From Pseudomonadota bacterium (GTDB lineage Bacteria > Chloroflexota > UBA6077 > JAJPHF01): a stretch of DNA of 64,000 nucleotides. Shown here piece by piece: positions 7,224-15,391 of this stretch; position 1 is the stretch's first letter; each line of letters starts with the position of its first letter. The position numbers and the translations under genes are program-made. Under the pieces are notes generated by a model. The model searched no databases. It was given only the letters and a program-made list of their open reading frames with translations, and was not told the DNA's origin. The stretch is from assembly GCA_021325365.1 (NCBI GenBank), contig JAJPHF010000173.1, positions 54,152 to 118,151 on the forward strand, given 5' to 3'.

Positions 7224-7764
7224 TGCACCACCCCAGGCGCGAAAGCCACGCGCCACCCGCCGGCTCCTCGGGCGCCGATGCTCCCGGCACGCTCCCGCTC
7301 GGCGGGCACCCCCGGCCGGCGCTCTACTATAGTCGCGCGACGGCACCCGCACCAGCCGGGCGCCTGCCGCCTCCGCCGGCCGTTCCCTGCGGGCCGGTCC
7401 CCGCCGTGCCCGCGCCCCGCCTTCGCGGCCCGCCGCGCCGCCGCCGCCAGCGCTTACCGTTAGACCGAAAGGCGATGGCGGTCTTATCATCCCGCTGGTT
7501 TAGTCCGATTGTCGTACTATGGCGAGGTGCAGGTTCGTCGTTACGATGAGCGCCATTCGTCACGGCGGCGGATGTGGCAAATGACGCCGCGTGGTCTGAT
7601 GGACGCAGCGAGACGCCGTGCGGCGGGCAGCCGGCGCTTCGGTCCGGGGCTCAGGGAGGAGTCGCGGCGGGGGTAGGCTGCGCTTGACTTGCCCCCGCGG
7701 GGCGTGGCGTGGAGCGCGTAGCACCCGCGACGACGGAGTCGCGGGGCGCGGCAAGGAGGCCGAC
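7224..7764. other. Divergent intergenic region, 541 bp
   Basis: Lies between the divergent binding-protein and small-protein genes. A minus-strand TATAGT (7326-7331, with TGGTGC 17 bases upstream) could serve the lipoprotein. I see no gene, riboswitch or long repeat. Confidence 0.55.
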
Positions 7765-7953
7765 GTGTCCTACCGGGTGTGGGTCCGATCGTGGGTCCTG
7801 CGCGACGAGGTGTTCGACGATCGCCATGATGCCGAGATGTTTCGCCTGAAGCTGGCGGCAAGCTGCCCGACGCTGCGCCCCGCCGATGTGGTCGTGGCGC
7901 CGGACCGCCCCGCCGGCGGCGAGCCGTCGGCCGCCGAACCGGCCACGGCGTAA
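7765..7953 (+). CDS. Small hypothetical protein (62 aa)
   Basis: A 62-residue protein of unknown function. The GTG at 7765 is chosen because AAGGAGG lies 7 bases upstream, an excellent ribosome binding site; the frame runs 49 codons further upstream without a comparable site. The first 40 residues look like a folded unit (YRVWVRSWVLRDEVFDDRHDAEMFRLKLAA), with alternating hydrophobic positions suggesting strand-strand-helix. The C-terminus is Pro/Ala-rich and probably disordered. No cysteine pair, membrane segment or DNA-binding motif is evident. A strong hairpin at 7980-8024 follows. Confidence 0.6.
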   Translation: MSYRVWVRSWVLRDEVFDDRHDAEMFRLKLAASCPTLRPADVVVAPDRPAGGEPSAAEPATA

Positions 7954-7979
7954 GCCGCGCGAACCGGCGGCCAGCTGCG

Positions 7980-8024
7980 CCCGGCGGGAGTGGGGTGCTG
8001 TGCCAACCCTCCACTCCCGCCGGG
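7980..8024. terminator. Bidirectional terminator-like hairpin
   Basis: Perfect 14-bp arms CCCGGCGGGAGTGG (7980-7993) and its complement (8011-8024) around a 17-base loop, between a plus gene ending at 7953 and a minus gene ending at 8034. Confidence 0.65.
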
Positions 8025-8033
8025 TAAACCATC

Positions 8034-8564
8034 TTAAGAGCGCGCGCCGGCCGGCACGCGGCTCAACACCTCCAGCGTCGCCTTGCAGAACGCGGGCAGG
8101 TCGGGCGGGAAGCGCGAGGTGATGATCTTGCCGTCCACCACGGCTGCTTCGTCCACGTAATTCGCCCCGGCGTTGCGCACGTCGGTCTTGATCTGCGGCG
8201 CGCACGTCGCCCGCCGGCCGCGCAGCACGTCCGCCTCGATCAGCATCTGCGGCCCATGGCAGATCGCGGCCACCACTTTGTCGCGCGCCACGGCGTCCTG
8301 CACGATCCGCACGAGCCCCGGCACGGTCCGCATGTGGTCGGGCGCCTTGCCCCCCGGCACAATCACCGCGTCGTAGTCGTCGATTCGCACGTCATCCGGG
8401 CCTAGGTCGGCCGTGAACGGCAGGCCGCGCCCCCCGGTGTAGGTCTTGCCCCGCTCCGGCCCAACCACCTCCACGGTGTAGCCCGCCTCCTGCAACCGGT
8501 AGTACGGGTAAGCCATCTCGCGGTCCTCGACCGCCTCGTCCGTCAGGATGAGCACCTTCGGCAT
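8034..8564 (-). CDS. DJ-1/PfpI family protein
   Basis: A 176-residue class I glutamine amidotransferase-like protein of the PfpI/YhbO type. The nucleophile elbow AAICHGPQML carries C102 followed by H103, the PfpI signature. An acidic residue that would tune the cysteine is available in EDRE (13-16), and the family strand YDAVIVPGGKAPD is at 64-76. Members act as intracellular proteases, chaperones or deglycases that repair glycated proteins under stress; the exact activity is debated. ATG start with GGAGGAGG upstream. Soluble and cytoplasmic. It is apparently monocistronic, converging on a small gene across a strong hairpin. Confidence 0.9.
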   Translation of the reverse strand: MPKVLILTDEAVEDREMAYPYYRLQEAGYTVEVVGPERGKTYTGGRGLPFTADLGPDDVRIDDYDAVIVPGGKAPDHMRTVPGLVRIVQDAVARDKVVAAICHGPQMLIEADVLRGRRATCAPQIKTDVRNAGANYVDEAAVVDGKIITSRFPPDLPAFCKATLEVLSRVPAGARS

Positions 8565-8885
8565 CCGTATCCTCCTCCGTGTCTGCCACTACGCGCCTCT
8601 CCTCCATCTACCCTAGCGCGTGCCGCCGGCCACGACAAGCCCGCAATCCCGCCGCGGGTCCGCCCGCCGTCACGCCCGCGCCTGCCGTTTCCGCTTGTTC
8701 GCACCGCCCCACCGGCTCCGATCTCGCTGCCGCCCAATACCGAGTCCGGCGACAGAGTTCCCTGACCCCCACTCCGCCAGGGCGAGGAGCAGCACTCGCA
8801 CTATTCCGCGTCGCAGGGAAAGGCCGTCCCCCTCGTCCCTCCCCCTCTCCCGCGCAGGCGGACCTCGTGGGCCGGCAGAGCGTTG
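8565..8885. other. Gene-free 321-bp stretch
   Basis: Between two minus-strand genes. I see only GC-rich sequence with a degraded C-rich repeat near 8826-8860. No gene or clear regulatory site. Confidence 0.5.
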
Positions 8886-10586
8886 TCACTCCACGTCGGT
8901 CACGACCAGGTTGCCAAAGCGCGCCTCTGCCGGGCCATCGCGGCGCTGCCCTACCCCAAGGACTAACATGCCCTCGCGAATCCCGTCTTCCCGCGCTCGG
9001 CCGACCTCCTGGCCATTGATCAGCAGCCCGATCTCCGGCCCCCGCGCCCATACCCCGAGGCGGTTCCGCGCGTCGCCGGGTTGGATGGCCGAGCTGGCTG
9101 TCCAGTCGATCAGGACGGTCGTGTGGTCCCCTTCCGTGTGCGCCAGGAGAAAGGCCTGCGCGTTCGGGTCCACCACGAAGGCGTAGAAGGCATTGTCCTC
9201 GACGCTGCTGTAGCGAAACCCGAGGTACACATACGCCTCATCGGTCGGCGGGACCAACCGGGCGTCGACCTCGACCCGGAAGTCGTCGAAGCGGCGAGGG
9301 TTCCAGGCCCAGGCCGTGGCGCCGGTGCCCGCGGGCTTCGTCACCGCGTACTCGCCGTCCGCGTAGCCCCCCTCGGAGGTGAAGGTCCGCCAGGCGCCTG
9401 GCTGCCAGCCACTGTCCCGGGCGGTGAAGTCGTCGCGGAACAGGACCCGCCCGGGGGCGCCCGGAGGACTCGCCGTGGCGGCCCCGTTCTCCCCTGTCCG
9501 GTCCGGCCCTGTAATGGCGGCCAGGGCGTAGGGCGGCCCAGGAGTCGAGACGATGAAATGGGCGAATTGCGCCTCTTGATTGTGGTCGGGGGACAAGTTG
9601 CCGGCGCCCCAAGCGACCCGCCCCCAGGGGCGGGTGGTGTCGTGGACCTCGCCCACCTGCTCTCCGTTGATGAACAAGCGCAGCCAGTCGTCCTGGACGA
9701 TCACGCCGAGGCGGTTCGGCTGCGCCCCCCGGCGGATGGCGGGCGACTCGGTCAACGGCAGCAGGATCTTGGCCGTGTTCGCGTCGTCGTTCGGGGCGCG
9801 GTACACTAACAGGAAGGTGCCGCTGGCCGGCTGGACCCCGAACGCATAACCGATGAGCCCAGTCCTTTCCGTCGGGCTCGGCACGCCACGAAAGACGAGC
9901 GCGTAGAAGCATGGGACCTCGGCCTCGGTGCACCGGGCGTCGATGCCCGCCGCAAAGTTGCCGAAGATCGCATCGACGTAGTCCGCCCCCGTCCCCCCGG
10001 GCGCCAACTCCTGTGTCTCGACCCCGCCGGGGCGCGCCGTGAAGTCATCGCGATAGAGGCCCACGCCATCGGCGCAGCCTTCCAGGTTGACGTCCACCGT
10101 CGTGAAGTTGCGGCCGCCCGGCTGGACCAGGCTGGAGACGTACACGATGAGCTTGTGAGGGCCGGCGGGGAACGAGCAGGTTTGCCAGACATCCTGGAAC
10201 CCGACGTGGTCGAACTGTGGCCCGAGCGCGGCCGCCGCCTCGGGACTGTCCTGTCCACCCGTGGCAAAATCGAACAGGTGCCATTCGTCGCTGGTATCGT
10301 CCAGGTAGAGTTGGATATCTGCCTCGTTCAGCCCCGAGCCCCCCGTGCTGCGGCGGTCGGCCGCGTAGCCGCGGATCGTGACCGGGCCGGACAAGACCTC
10401 GCCGGGGCGCGGGCTGGTCAGCTGCACCACGATGTCGTCGTCGGTTTGGGGCGCGGGCGCGCTCGCGAGCGCCCGCGCTGTGGCCAGGCCGTCCGCAGTG
10501 GCGCCATGAGCGAAAGGGACGAGCGCCAGACCGAGGCTCAGAAATACCGCCAGGCGCATAATGGGTCCAAGGCCAATCCGGTCCAT
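8886..10586 (-). CDS. Large secreted protein with two LamG/DUF1080-like domains
   Basis: About 566 residues. The ATG at 10586 has AGGAG nine bases upstream; the frame extends 138 codons further through repeats and is not coding there. A signal peptide covers residues 1-30 (LAVFLSLGLALVPFAHG). Next comes a domain of about 140 residues opening with VQLTSPRPGEVLSGPVTIRG, typical of Big_5-like or Ig-like cell-surface modules. Two similar jelly-roll domains follow, each opening with an FRDDF or YRDDF motif and closing with RLGVxxxxxxLxLxINGxxVG, which is the concanavalin-like pattern of DUF1080/3-keto-disaccharide-hydrolase and LamG modules. Probably an exported carbohydrate-binding or scaffold protein. 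I see no catalytic residues. Confidence 0.75.
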   Translation of the reverse strand: MDRIGLGPIMRLAVFLSLGLALVPFAHGATADGLATARALASAPAPQTDDDIVVQLTSPRPGEVLSGPVTIRGYAADRRSTGGSGLNEADIQLYLDDTSDEWHLFDFATGGQDSPEAAAALGPQFDHVGFQDVWQTCSFPAGPHKLIVYVSSLVQPGGRNFTTVDVNLEGCADGVGLYRDDFTARPGGVETQELAPGGTGADYVDAIFGNFAAGIDARCTEAEVPCFYALVFRGVPSPTERTGLIGYAFGVQPASGTFLLVYRAPNDDANTAKILLPLTESPAIRRGAQPNRLGVIVQDDWLRLFINGEQVGEVHDTTRPWGRVAWGAGNLSPDHNQEAQFAHFIVSTPGPPYALAAITGPDRTGENGAATASPPGAPGRVLFRDDFTARDSGWQPGAWRTFTSEGGYADGEYAVTKPAGTGATAWAWNPRRFDDFRVEVDARLVPPTDEAYVYLGFRYSSVEDNAFYAFVVDPNAQAFLLAHTEGDHTTVLIDWTASSAIQPGDARNRLGVWARGPEIGLLINGQEVGRAREDGIREGMLVLGVGQRRDGPAEARFGNLVVTDVE

Positions 10587-10636
10587 TTCCCACACTCCTG
10601 CTACCCGCTGCGCGGCCTCTACCGTTGATGACCTGT

Positions 10637-10748
10637 CCTGCCCGCGAAGGCGGCACTCCAGGCGCGGTGTCACTCGGTGGGTGCATCGTGACGCTTGATC
10701 AGGTCTTAGAGCCTGCCCGCGAAGGCGGCACTCCAGGCGCCGTGTCAC
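10637..10748 (+). repeat. Pair of 37-bp direct repeats
   Basis: Copies at 10637-10673 and 10712-10748 match at 36 of 37 positions (core GCCCGCGAAGGCGGCACTCC). Each contains a small CCGC-GAAG-GCGG hairpin. Origin unknown; REP-like. Confidence 0.8.
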
Positions 10749-11044
10749 CGCCGGCTCGGCCAGGGGCGCTTGCTCCAGCGCGGGCAACGGTGCCCACCGC
10801 TCGGGTGCCAGCGGCAGCGCCGTCTCGACGATGCCGCCGTTGTAGCCTATCGCGTGCGTCTCGGCAAGCTCTGGGCGGGGTCTGCAGTCCGGGAGCTGCT
10901 TGCTGCGCGCGGGCGGCTCCCCTCGTCCCCCGGACGACCGCCCATCCCCAATGCCTTCTCTGGTAGGGGTCCAGCAAGCAGCGCCCTGCCCGGTCGCCAC
11001 CTGGCCCGGCGTCTTAACGATACCGGCGTTGGCGTTCCCGTACT

Positions 11045-11173
11045 CCCTCTCCCTCTGAGAGAGGGCGGGGGTGAGGGCAATCGTCGTCCCCCTCTCCCTC
11101 TGAGAGAGGGCGGGGGTGAGGGCGGCCCCTCGTCCCTCCCCCTCTCCCCCTGGGAGAGGGGCGGGGTGAGGGC
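11045..11173 (+). repeat. Three type-A palindromes in tandem
   Basis: Copies at 11045-11078, 11090-11123 and 11140-11173. The first two are identical in their 34-bp core (CCCTCTCCCTCTGAGAGAGG followed by GCGGGGGTGAGGGC). The third carries CCCCTGGGAGAGGGG. Same family as 4481 and 63814-63897. Confidence 0.85.
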
Positions 11174-11582
11174 GTCCCTCTCCGGCTAGCTCGCGAGGCC
11201 GGCCCGGTCTCAGGCCGCGAGGCGCGCAGGAGAGCGCCTGCTAGCTCGCGCGACGTGGTCGCTTATCGTACGCCGTACACGCCTCCCCGCGCCCGCCGCC
11301 CGCGCCCGGCCCGCCGCGAGCCATCGAGGGAGTATCGTACGGGGTAAACGATGCGACCTTCCGCGCCCGAGGAGCACGCGCAGACCCGCACCCGGCCTAG
11401 CACTTAACCACCCGGTCAAGGAGCATCGTTTGACCGTTCCTCGGATACGTTGCTGCGCCCGCGGGCAGCGCCCCGGGCGCGATCGAGCGGGCCGCGACCA
11501 TGCGCCGCCACGAAACGCGCGACACCCGCTGCCGCGGCGCGCCACGGTGTGGAACAATACCCGCGGCGAGAGGAGCGAGCCA

Positions 11583-12770
11583 GTGGCAGCGCGAGCAAGA
11601 CGAGCGCCGGCAGCGGGTGCCGAACCATATCCGGCCGCTCCGCGAGCGGTCGGCGTCGTGGCGGCGGTCGCTGAGGCGCTCAACAGCACTGCCGATCTCC
11701 GCCAGGCGCTCACGCGCACCCTCGCGCTGACGGCCCAGGCCCTCGACCTGCACACCGGCTGGGTGTGGCTGCGCGATCCCGACGGCGGCCAGTTCTACAG
11801 CGCGGCCACGCTCAACCTGCCGCCATACTTGCAAGAGCCCGTCCGCATGACCGGCCGCTCCTGCTGGTGCATCGAGGCCTTCCAGGCCGGTGAGCTGACT
11901 CCGCGCAACGTCGACGTCATGGAGTGCAGCCGCCTGCGCCCCGCGGTCGCCAGCCCACGACAAACGCTCGGCCTGCGCTACCATGCCAGCTTGCCCCTCT
12001 ACTTCCAGACCAAGCCGCTCGGCATCATGAACGTGGCGGGCCCCGCCTGGCGCCAGCTCGCCCCCGCCGAGCTGGAGCTGCTCTCGGCGGTCGCCTACCA
12101 GGTCGGGCTGGCAGTCGAGCGCGCGCGCCTCGCCGAGGCCAGCGCCCGCCTCGCCCGCGCCGAGGAGCGCACGCGCATCGCCCGGGAGATTCACGACACG
12201 CTCGCCCAGGGCCTCACCGCCATCGCGCTCCACCTGGAGAGCGCCCTGCGCCACCTGGACGATGCGCCTGACCGCGCGCGCGAGCGCGTGGAGCGCGCGC
12301 TGGCGACCGCCCGCGAGAGCCTCGAGGACGCCCGCCGCTCCGTGCTCGACCTGCGCACCGCGCCGATCGCCAGCCAGCCGCTGCCCGAGGCCCTCGCCGC
12401 GCTGGCGCGTGGCTTCACGGCCGACACCGGCGTGCGCGTGGACGTGCGGACCACGGGGACCGTCGCGCTGCCGCTGCACGCCGAGGCGGAGCTTTACCGC
12501 ATCGCCCAGGAGGCGCTGACGAACGTGCGCCGCCACGCACGCGCGCACGTCGTCACCCTCGACCTGCGCGCCGCCGACCGCGCCGTGGTCCTGACCGTCC
12601 GCGACGACGGCGCCGGCTTCAACCCACGTGCGGTGCCGCCCGGCCGCCACGGCCTTGTCGGCATGCGCGAGCGGGCGCGGCTGCTTGGCGGCCGGCTGCG
12701 GCTCGCCAGCCAGCCGGGCCGCGGTGCGACGCTCCGCGTCACCCTCCCACTGCCCGAGGCCGCACCGTGA
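11583..12770 (+). CDS. GAF-domain sensor histidine kinase, NarL-system type
   Basis: About 395 residues. The GTG at 11583 has GAGAGGAG upstream; the frame is open 51 codons further. Domain order: a GAF sensor (about 25-180), a HisKA_3 dimerisation domain with the phosphoacceptor H204 in AREIHDTLAQGL, and a HATPase_c domain with EALTNVRRHA (N box), DDGAGF (G1) and GLVGMRERA (G2). This is the NarX/LiaS/DesK class. No membrane segment, so it senses a cytoplasmic signal. The GAF domain carries an unusual cysteine set, SCWCIEAF plus MECSRL, which could bind metal or respond to redox. It overlaps its response regulator by four bases (GTGA), so the pair is translationally coupled. Confidence 0.92.
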   Translation: MAARARRAPAAGAEPYPAAPRAVGVVAAVAEALNSTADLRQALTRTLALTAQALDLHTGWVWLRDPDGGQFYSAATLNLPPYLQEPVRMTGRSCWCIEAFQAGELTPRNVDVMECSRLRPAVASPRQTLGLRYHASLPLYFQTKPLGIMNVAGPAWRQLAPAELELLSAVAYQVGLAVERARLAEASARLARAEERTRIAREIHDTLAQGLTAIALHLESALRHLDDAPDRARERVERALATARESLEDARRSVLDLRTAPIASQPLPEALAALARGFTADTGVRVDVRTTGTVALPLHAEAELYRIAQEALTNVRRHARAHVVTLDLRAADRAVVLTVRDDGAGFNPRAVPPGRHGLVGMRERARLLGGRLRLASQPGRGATLRVTLPLPEAAP

Positions 12771-13390
12771 TCCGCGTGCTCGTCGTCGACGACCACCCCG
12801 TGGTGCGCGAGGGGCTCATCGCCGTGCTGGAGGACGAGGCCGACTTCCAGGTCGTCGGGGCCGCCGCCACGGCCGACGACGCGGTCGCCCTCGCGGCGCG
12901 CGAGCGGCCCGACGTGGTGCTGCTCGACCTCGAGCTAGACGGCCAGGACGGCGTCCAAGCGCTCCCGCGTCTCACGGCGACCCCGGGCGAGCCGCGCGTG
13001 CTGGTCTTCACCGCCTACGACGCCGACGAGCGCGTCTTTGGGGCGCTCCAGGCCGGCGCCGCCGGCTATCTGCTGAAGGGCGCGCCGACAGCCGAGATCG
13101 CGCGAGCCATCCGCGCCGTCGCCGCCGGCGGCTCCTACCTCGCGCCGCGCGTGGCCGCGAAGGTGGTGGCGCAGGTGGGTCGGCCGCGCGTGCCCGCCGG
13201 TCGCCTGAGCGCGCGCGAGCGCGAGGTGCTCCGCCTCGTCGCCGCCGGCCAGTCGAACAAGCAGATCGCCCGCACTCTGAGGATCGCCGAGCGCACGGTT
13301 AAGTTCCACGTCACCTCTCTCTTCCAGAAGCTTGGCGCCGACAACCGCGCCCAGGCGGTCGCCCGCGCCGCCGAGCAAGGCCTCCTGTAG
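12767..13390 (+). CDS. NarL/LuxR-type response regulator
   Basis: A 207-residue response regulator. Receiver domain: acidic pair D8/D9, phosphoacceptor D54 in VVLLDLELDG, and K104 in YLLKGAP. A C-terminal LuxR/GerE helix-turn-helix occupies about residues 143-200 (LSAREREVLRLVAAGQSNKQ, RTVKFHVTSLFQKL). It is the cognate partner of the GAF kinase whose stop codon it overlaps (GTGA). It should bind DNA as a phosphorylated dimer. Its targets are unknown; neighbouring candidates are the SDR/queA pair downstream. A strong hairpin 75 bases after the stop probably ends the operon. Confidence 0.93.
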   Translation: MIRVLVVDDHPVVREGLIAVLEDEADFQVVGAAATADDAVALAARERPDVVLLDLELDGQDGVQALPRLTATPGEPRVLVFTAYDADERVFGALQAGAAGYLLKGAPTAEIARAIRAVAAGGSYLAPRVAAKVVAQVGRPRVPAGRLSAREREVLRLVAAGQSNKQIARTLRIAERTVKFHVTSLFQKLGADNRAQAVARAAEQGLL

Positions 13391-13465
13391 CCCGCCCCAC
13401 GCCTGCCGATCGGCTGCGTCGTCAGGTCCGCTCGTAAGCAAGCGCCTGCGCAGTCGCCGATTCCC

Positions 13466-13491
13466 GGCCCCTGTCCGAAGGGACAGGGGCC
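13466..13491 (+). terminator. Terminator-like hairpin after the two-component operon
   Basis: Perfect 11-bp stem GGCCCCTGTCC / GGACAGGGGCC closed by a GAAG tetraloop. No U-run follows, which is common in high-GC genomes. Confidence 0.6.
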
Positions 13492-13570
13492 AACCTGACC
13501 CGTGGCCCGAGGCGAGCAGCGACCGACCGGCCGCATCCTGTAGGCAGAGCCACACGGAGGAGGGCCAACG

Positions 13571-14293
13571 ATGAATCACCAACCACGAGTCGTCCTGATC
13601 ACGGGCGCCTCCCAGGGCCTCGGCCGCGAGCTAGCACGCTTGCTGGCCCGGCGCGGCGATCGCCTCGTGCTGACGGCGCGCGGCGCCACGGCCCTGGCAG
13701 CCGTCGCCGACGAGCTAGCCGCCATCACCGAGGTCGTCGCGCTGCCCGGCGACGTGGCCGACCGCGCCCACGCCGACCGGCTGGTGCGCACGGGGCAGGA
13801 GCGGTTCGGTCGCATCGACGTCCTGGTCAACAACGCCTCGGCGCTGGGACCAAGCCCCATGCCGCCGCTCGCCGACTACCCGCTCGACGCCTTCGCGGCC
13901 GTGCTGCGCACGAACGTCGTCGCGCCGCTGCACCTGATCCAGCTGGTGCTGCCGGGGATGCGGGCGCACGGCGCGGGCGTGATCCTGAACGTCACGTCTG
14001 ACGCTGGCGTACAAGCCTACGCCGGCTGGGGCGGCTACGGCACGAGCAAGGCCGCGCTCGAGCACCTGTCGCGCGTCCTGGCCGCCGAGCTAGCGGATAG
14101 CGGTGTGCGAGTCTACGTCGTCGATCCCGGCGACATGAACACCCAGATGCACCGCGACGCCGAGCCGGGCGTGGACCTCTCACACCTACCCGGCCCGGAG
14201 ATCGTCGCCCCCGCCATCGCCGACCTGCTCGAACGTGAAACCGCGCCCTTCGGGCGCTTCGAGGCCCAGGCGCTACTGCCCCTGGGCTGCTGA
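13571..14293 (+). CDS. Short-chain dehydrogenase/reductase
   Basis: A 240-residue classical SDR. The nucleotide-binding motif TGASQGLG is at 11-18, NNAS at 87-90, the catalytic serine at about 143 (NVTSDAG), and Y156 and K160 in YGTSK. It therefore has the full Ser-Tyr-Lys set and is likely an active NAD(P)(H)-dependent oxidoreductase. R37 after the second strand (LTARG) hints at NADP preference. Substrate unknown. ATG start with GGAGGAG upstream. The queA-like gene starts 12 bases after its stop, so the two form an operon; the functional link is not obvious. Confidence 0.92.
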   Translation: MNHQPRVVLITGASQGLGRELARLLARRGDRLVLTARGATALAAVADELAAITEVVALPGDVADRAHADRLVRTGQERFGRIDVLVNNASALGPSPMPPLADYPLDAFAAVLRTNVVAPLHLIQLVLPGMRAHGAGVILNVTSDAGVQAYAGWGGYGTSKAALEHLSRVLAAELADSGVRVYVVDPGDMNTQMHRDAEPGVDLSHLPGPEIVAPAIADLLERETAPFGRFEAQALLPLGC

Positions 14294-14304
14294 GGAGAAC
14301 TACG

Positions 14305-15390
14305 ATGATCGCCACTGAGCTGGCGCCTACCCGCCCGCGCGGTCCGACCGCACCCACGCCGCGCCTGCGGCTCCCGCAGGGCCTCCGCGACGTGCTCGAC
14401 TTCACGCTGCCGCCTGAGCTGGAGGCGCACGAGCCACCCGAGGCCCGCGGCCTCGCCCGCGACGGCGTGCGGCTGCTGGTGAGCTACCGCGCCAACGACT
14501 GGATCGTCCACGCCCGCTTCCACGAGCTGCCGAGCTTCCTGCGCGCCGGCGACCTCGTCGTGGTGAACGACTCCGGCACCCTGCCGGCCGCGCTGCCCGC
14601 CGCGACGACCGACGGTACGTCGCTCGCGCTGCACCTCTCAACCCACCTGGTAGCCGACCTGTGGGTGGTAGAGCCCCGCCACCTACCGGCGCCGGCCCCT
14701 CAGACGCTGACGCTGCCCGGCACGGGGCGGGCTGCGCTGCTCACGCCTTACCACGACTCGCGGCGCCTCTGGATCGCGCGCCTCGACCTAGGCGCCCCGC
14801 TCACCGCGTACCTGGCCCGCTGGGGCAAGCCGATCGCCTATCCTTACGTCCGAGGCGAGTGGCCCTTGGCGATGTACCAGACCGTCTACGCCGGGGAGCC
14901 CGGCTCGGCCGAGATGCCCTCGGCCGGCCGCGCATTCACCCACGACGTGCTGGACCGGCTGCGCGCGAAGGGCATCGGCGTGGCGCGGCTGACGCTGCAC
15001 ACGGGCGTCGCCAGCCTGGAGCACGACGAGCCGCCCTACGAGGAGGCGTACTACGTGCCCGCCGAGACGGCCGAGGCCGTCCAGGCGGCCAAGGCCGCGG
15101 GCGGGCGGGTTATTGCGGTCGGCACGACAGTCGTGCGCGCGCTGGAGAGCGCCGCAGACGCCGACGGGCGGGTGATCGCCACGCGCGGTTGGACGGACCT
15201 CGTCGTCACCCCCGAGCGGGGTGTCCGCGTGGTGGACGCGCTCCTGACGGGCTTCCACGAACCACGCGCCTCCCACCTGGCGATGCTCGAGGCCATCGCC
15301 GGCCGCGCGCACCTAGAGCGCACGTACCGGGCCGCGCTCGCCGCCGGCTACCTCTGGCACGAGTTCGGGGACCTGCACCTGATCCTGTGA
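14305..15390 (+). CDS. queA: QueA-like S-adenosylmethionine:tRNA ribosyltransferase-isomerase
   Basis: A 361-residue protein of the QueA family, which transfers and isomerises the ribose of AdoMet onto 7-aminomethyl-7-deazaguanine in tRNA to give epoxyqueuosine. Family motifs are present: FTLPPELEAHEPPEARG, LRAGDLVVVNDSGTLPAAL, YQTVYAGEPGSAEMPSAGRAFT, LTLHTGVASLE, GGRVIAVGTTVVRALE and VVDALLTGFHEPRASHLAML. Several positions differ from the E. coli type (FHEP for FHLP, GVASLEHDEP for the GTFxPV region), placing it in the divergent subgroup seen in Actinobacteria and Chloroflexi; a different tRNA or nucleoside substrate is possible. No tgt or queG lies nearby. AGGAGAAC precedes the ATG. Same operon as the SDR. 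Confidence 0.85.
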   Translation: MIATELAPTRPRGPTAPTPRLRLPQGLRDVLDFTLPPELEAHEPPEARGLARDGVRLLVSYRANDWIVHARFHELPSFLRAGDLVVVNDSGTLPAALPAATTDGTSLALHLSTHLVADLWVVEPRHLPAPAPQTLTLPGTGRAALLTPYHDSRRLWIARLDLGAPLTAYLARWGKPIAYPYVRGEWPLAMYQTVYAGEPGSAEMPSAGRAFTHDVLDRLRAKGIGVARLTLHTGVASLEHDEPPYEEAYYVPAETAEAVQAAKAAGGRVIAVGTTVVRALESAADADGRVIATRGWTDLVVTPERGVRVVDALLTGFHEPRASHLAMLEAIAGRAHLERTYRAALAAGYLWHEFGDLHLIL

Positions 15391-15391
15391 C

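Larger units (their letters stand above)
10587..11582. other. Repeat-rich intergenic region, about 1 kb
   Basis: Between the divergent secreted-protein and histidine-kinase genes. It holds a 37-bp direct repeat pair (10637-10748) and three type-A palindromes (11045-11173). The last 400 bases contain several ATCGTACG-like words but no firm promoter. Open frames here are built from repeats and are not accepted as genes. Confidence 0.65.

Noticed and set aside
10770..11189. Open frame of 139 codons on the plus strand
   Set aside because: Its C-terminal half is only the translation of type-A palindromes (LPLREGGGEG repeats), and there is no ribosome binding site or family match.
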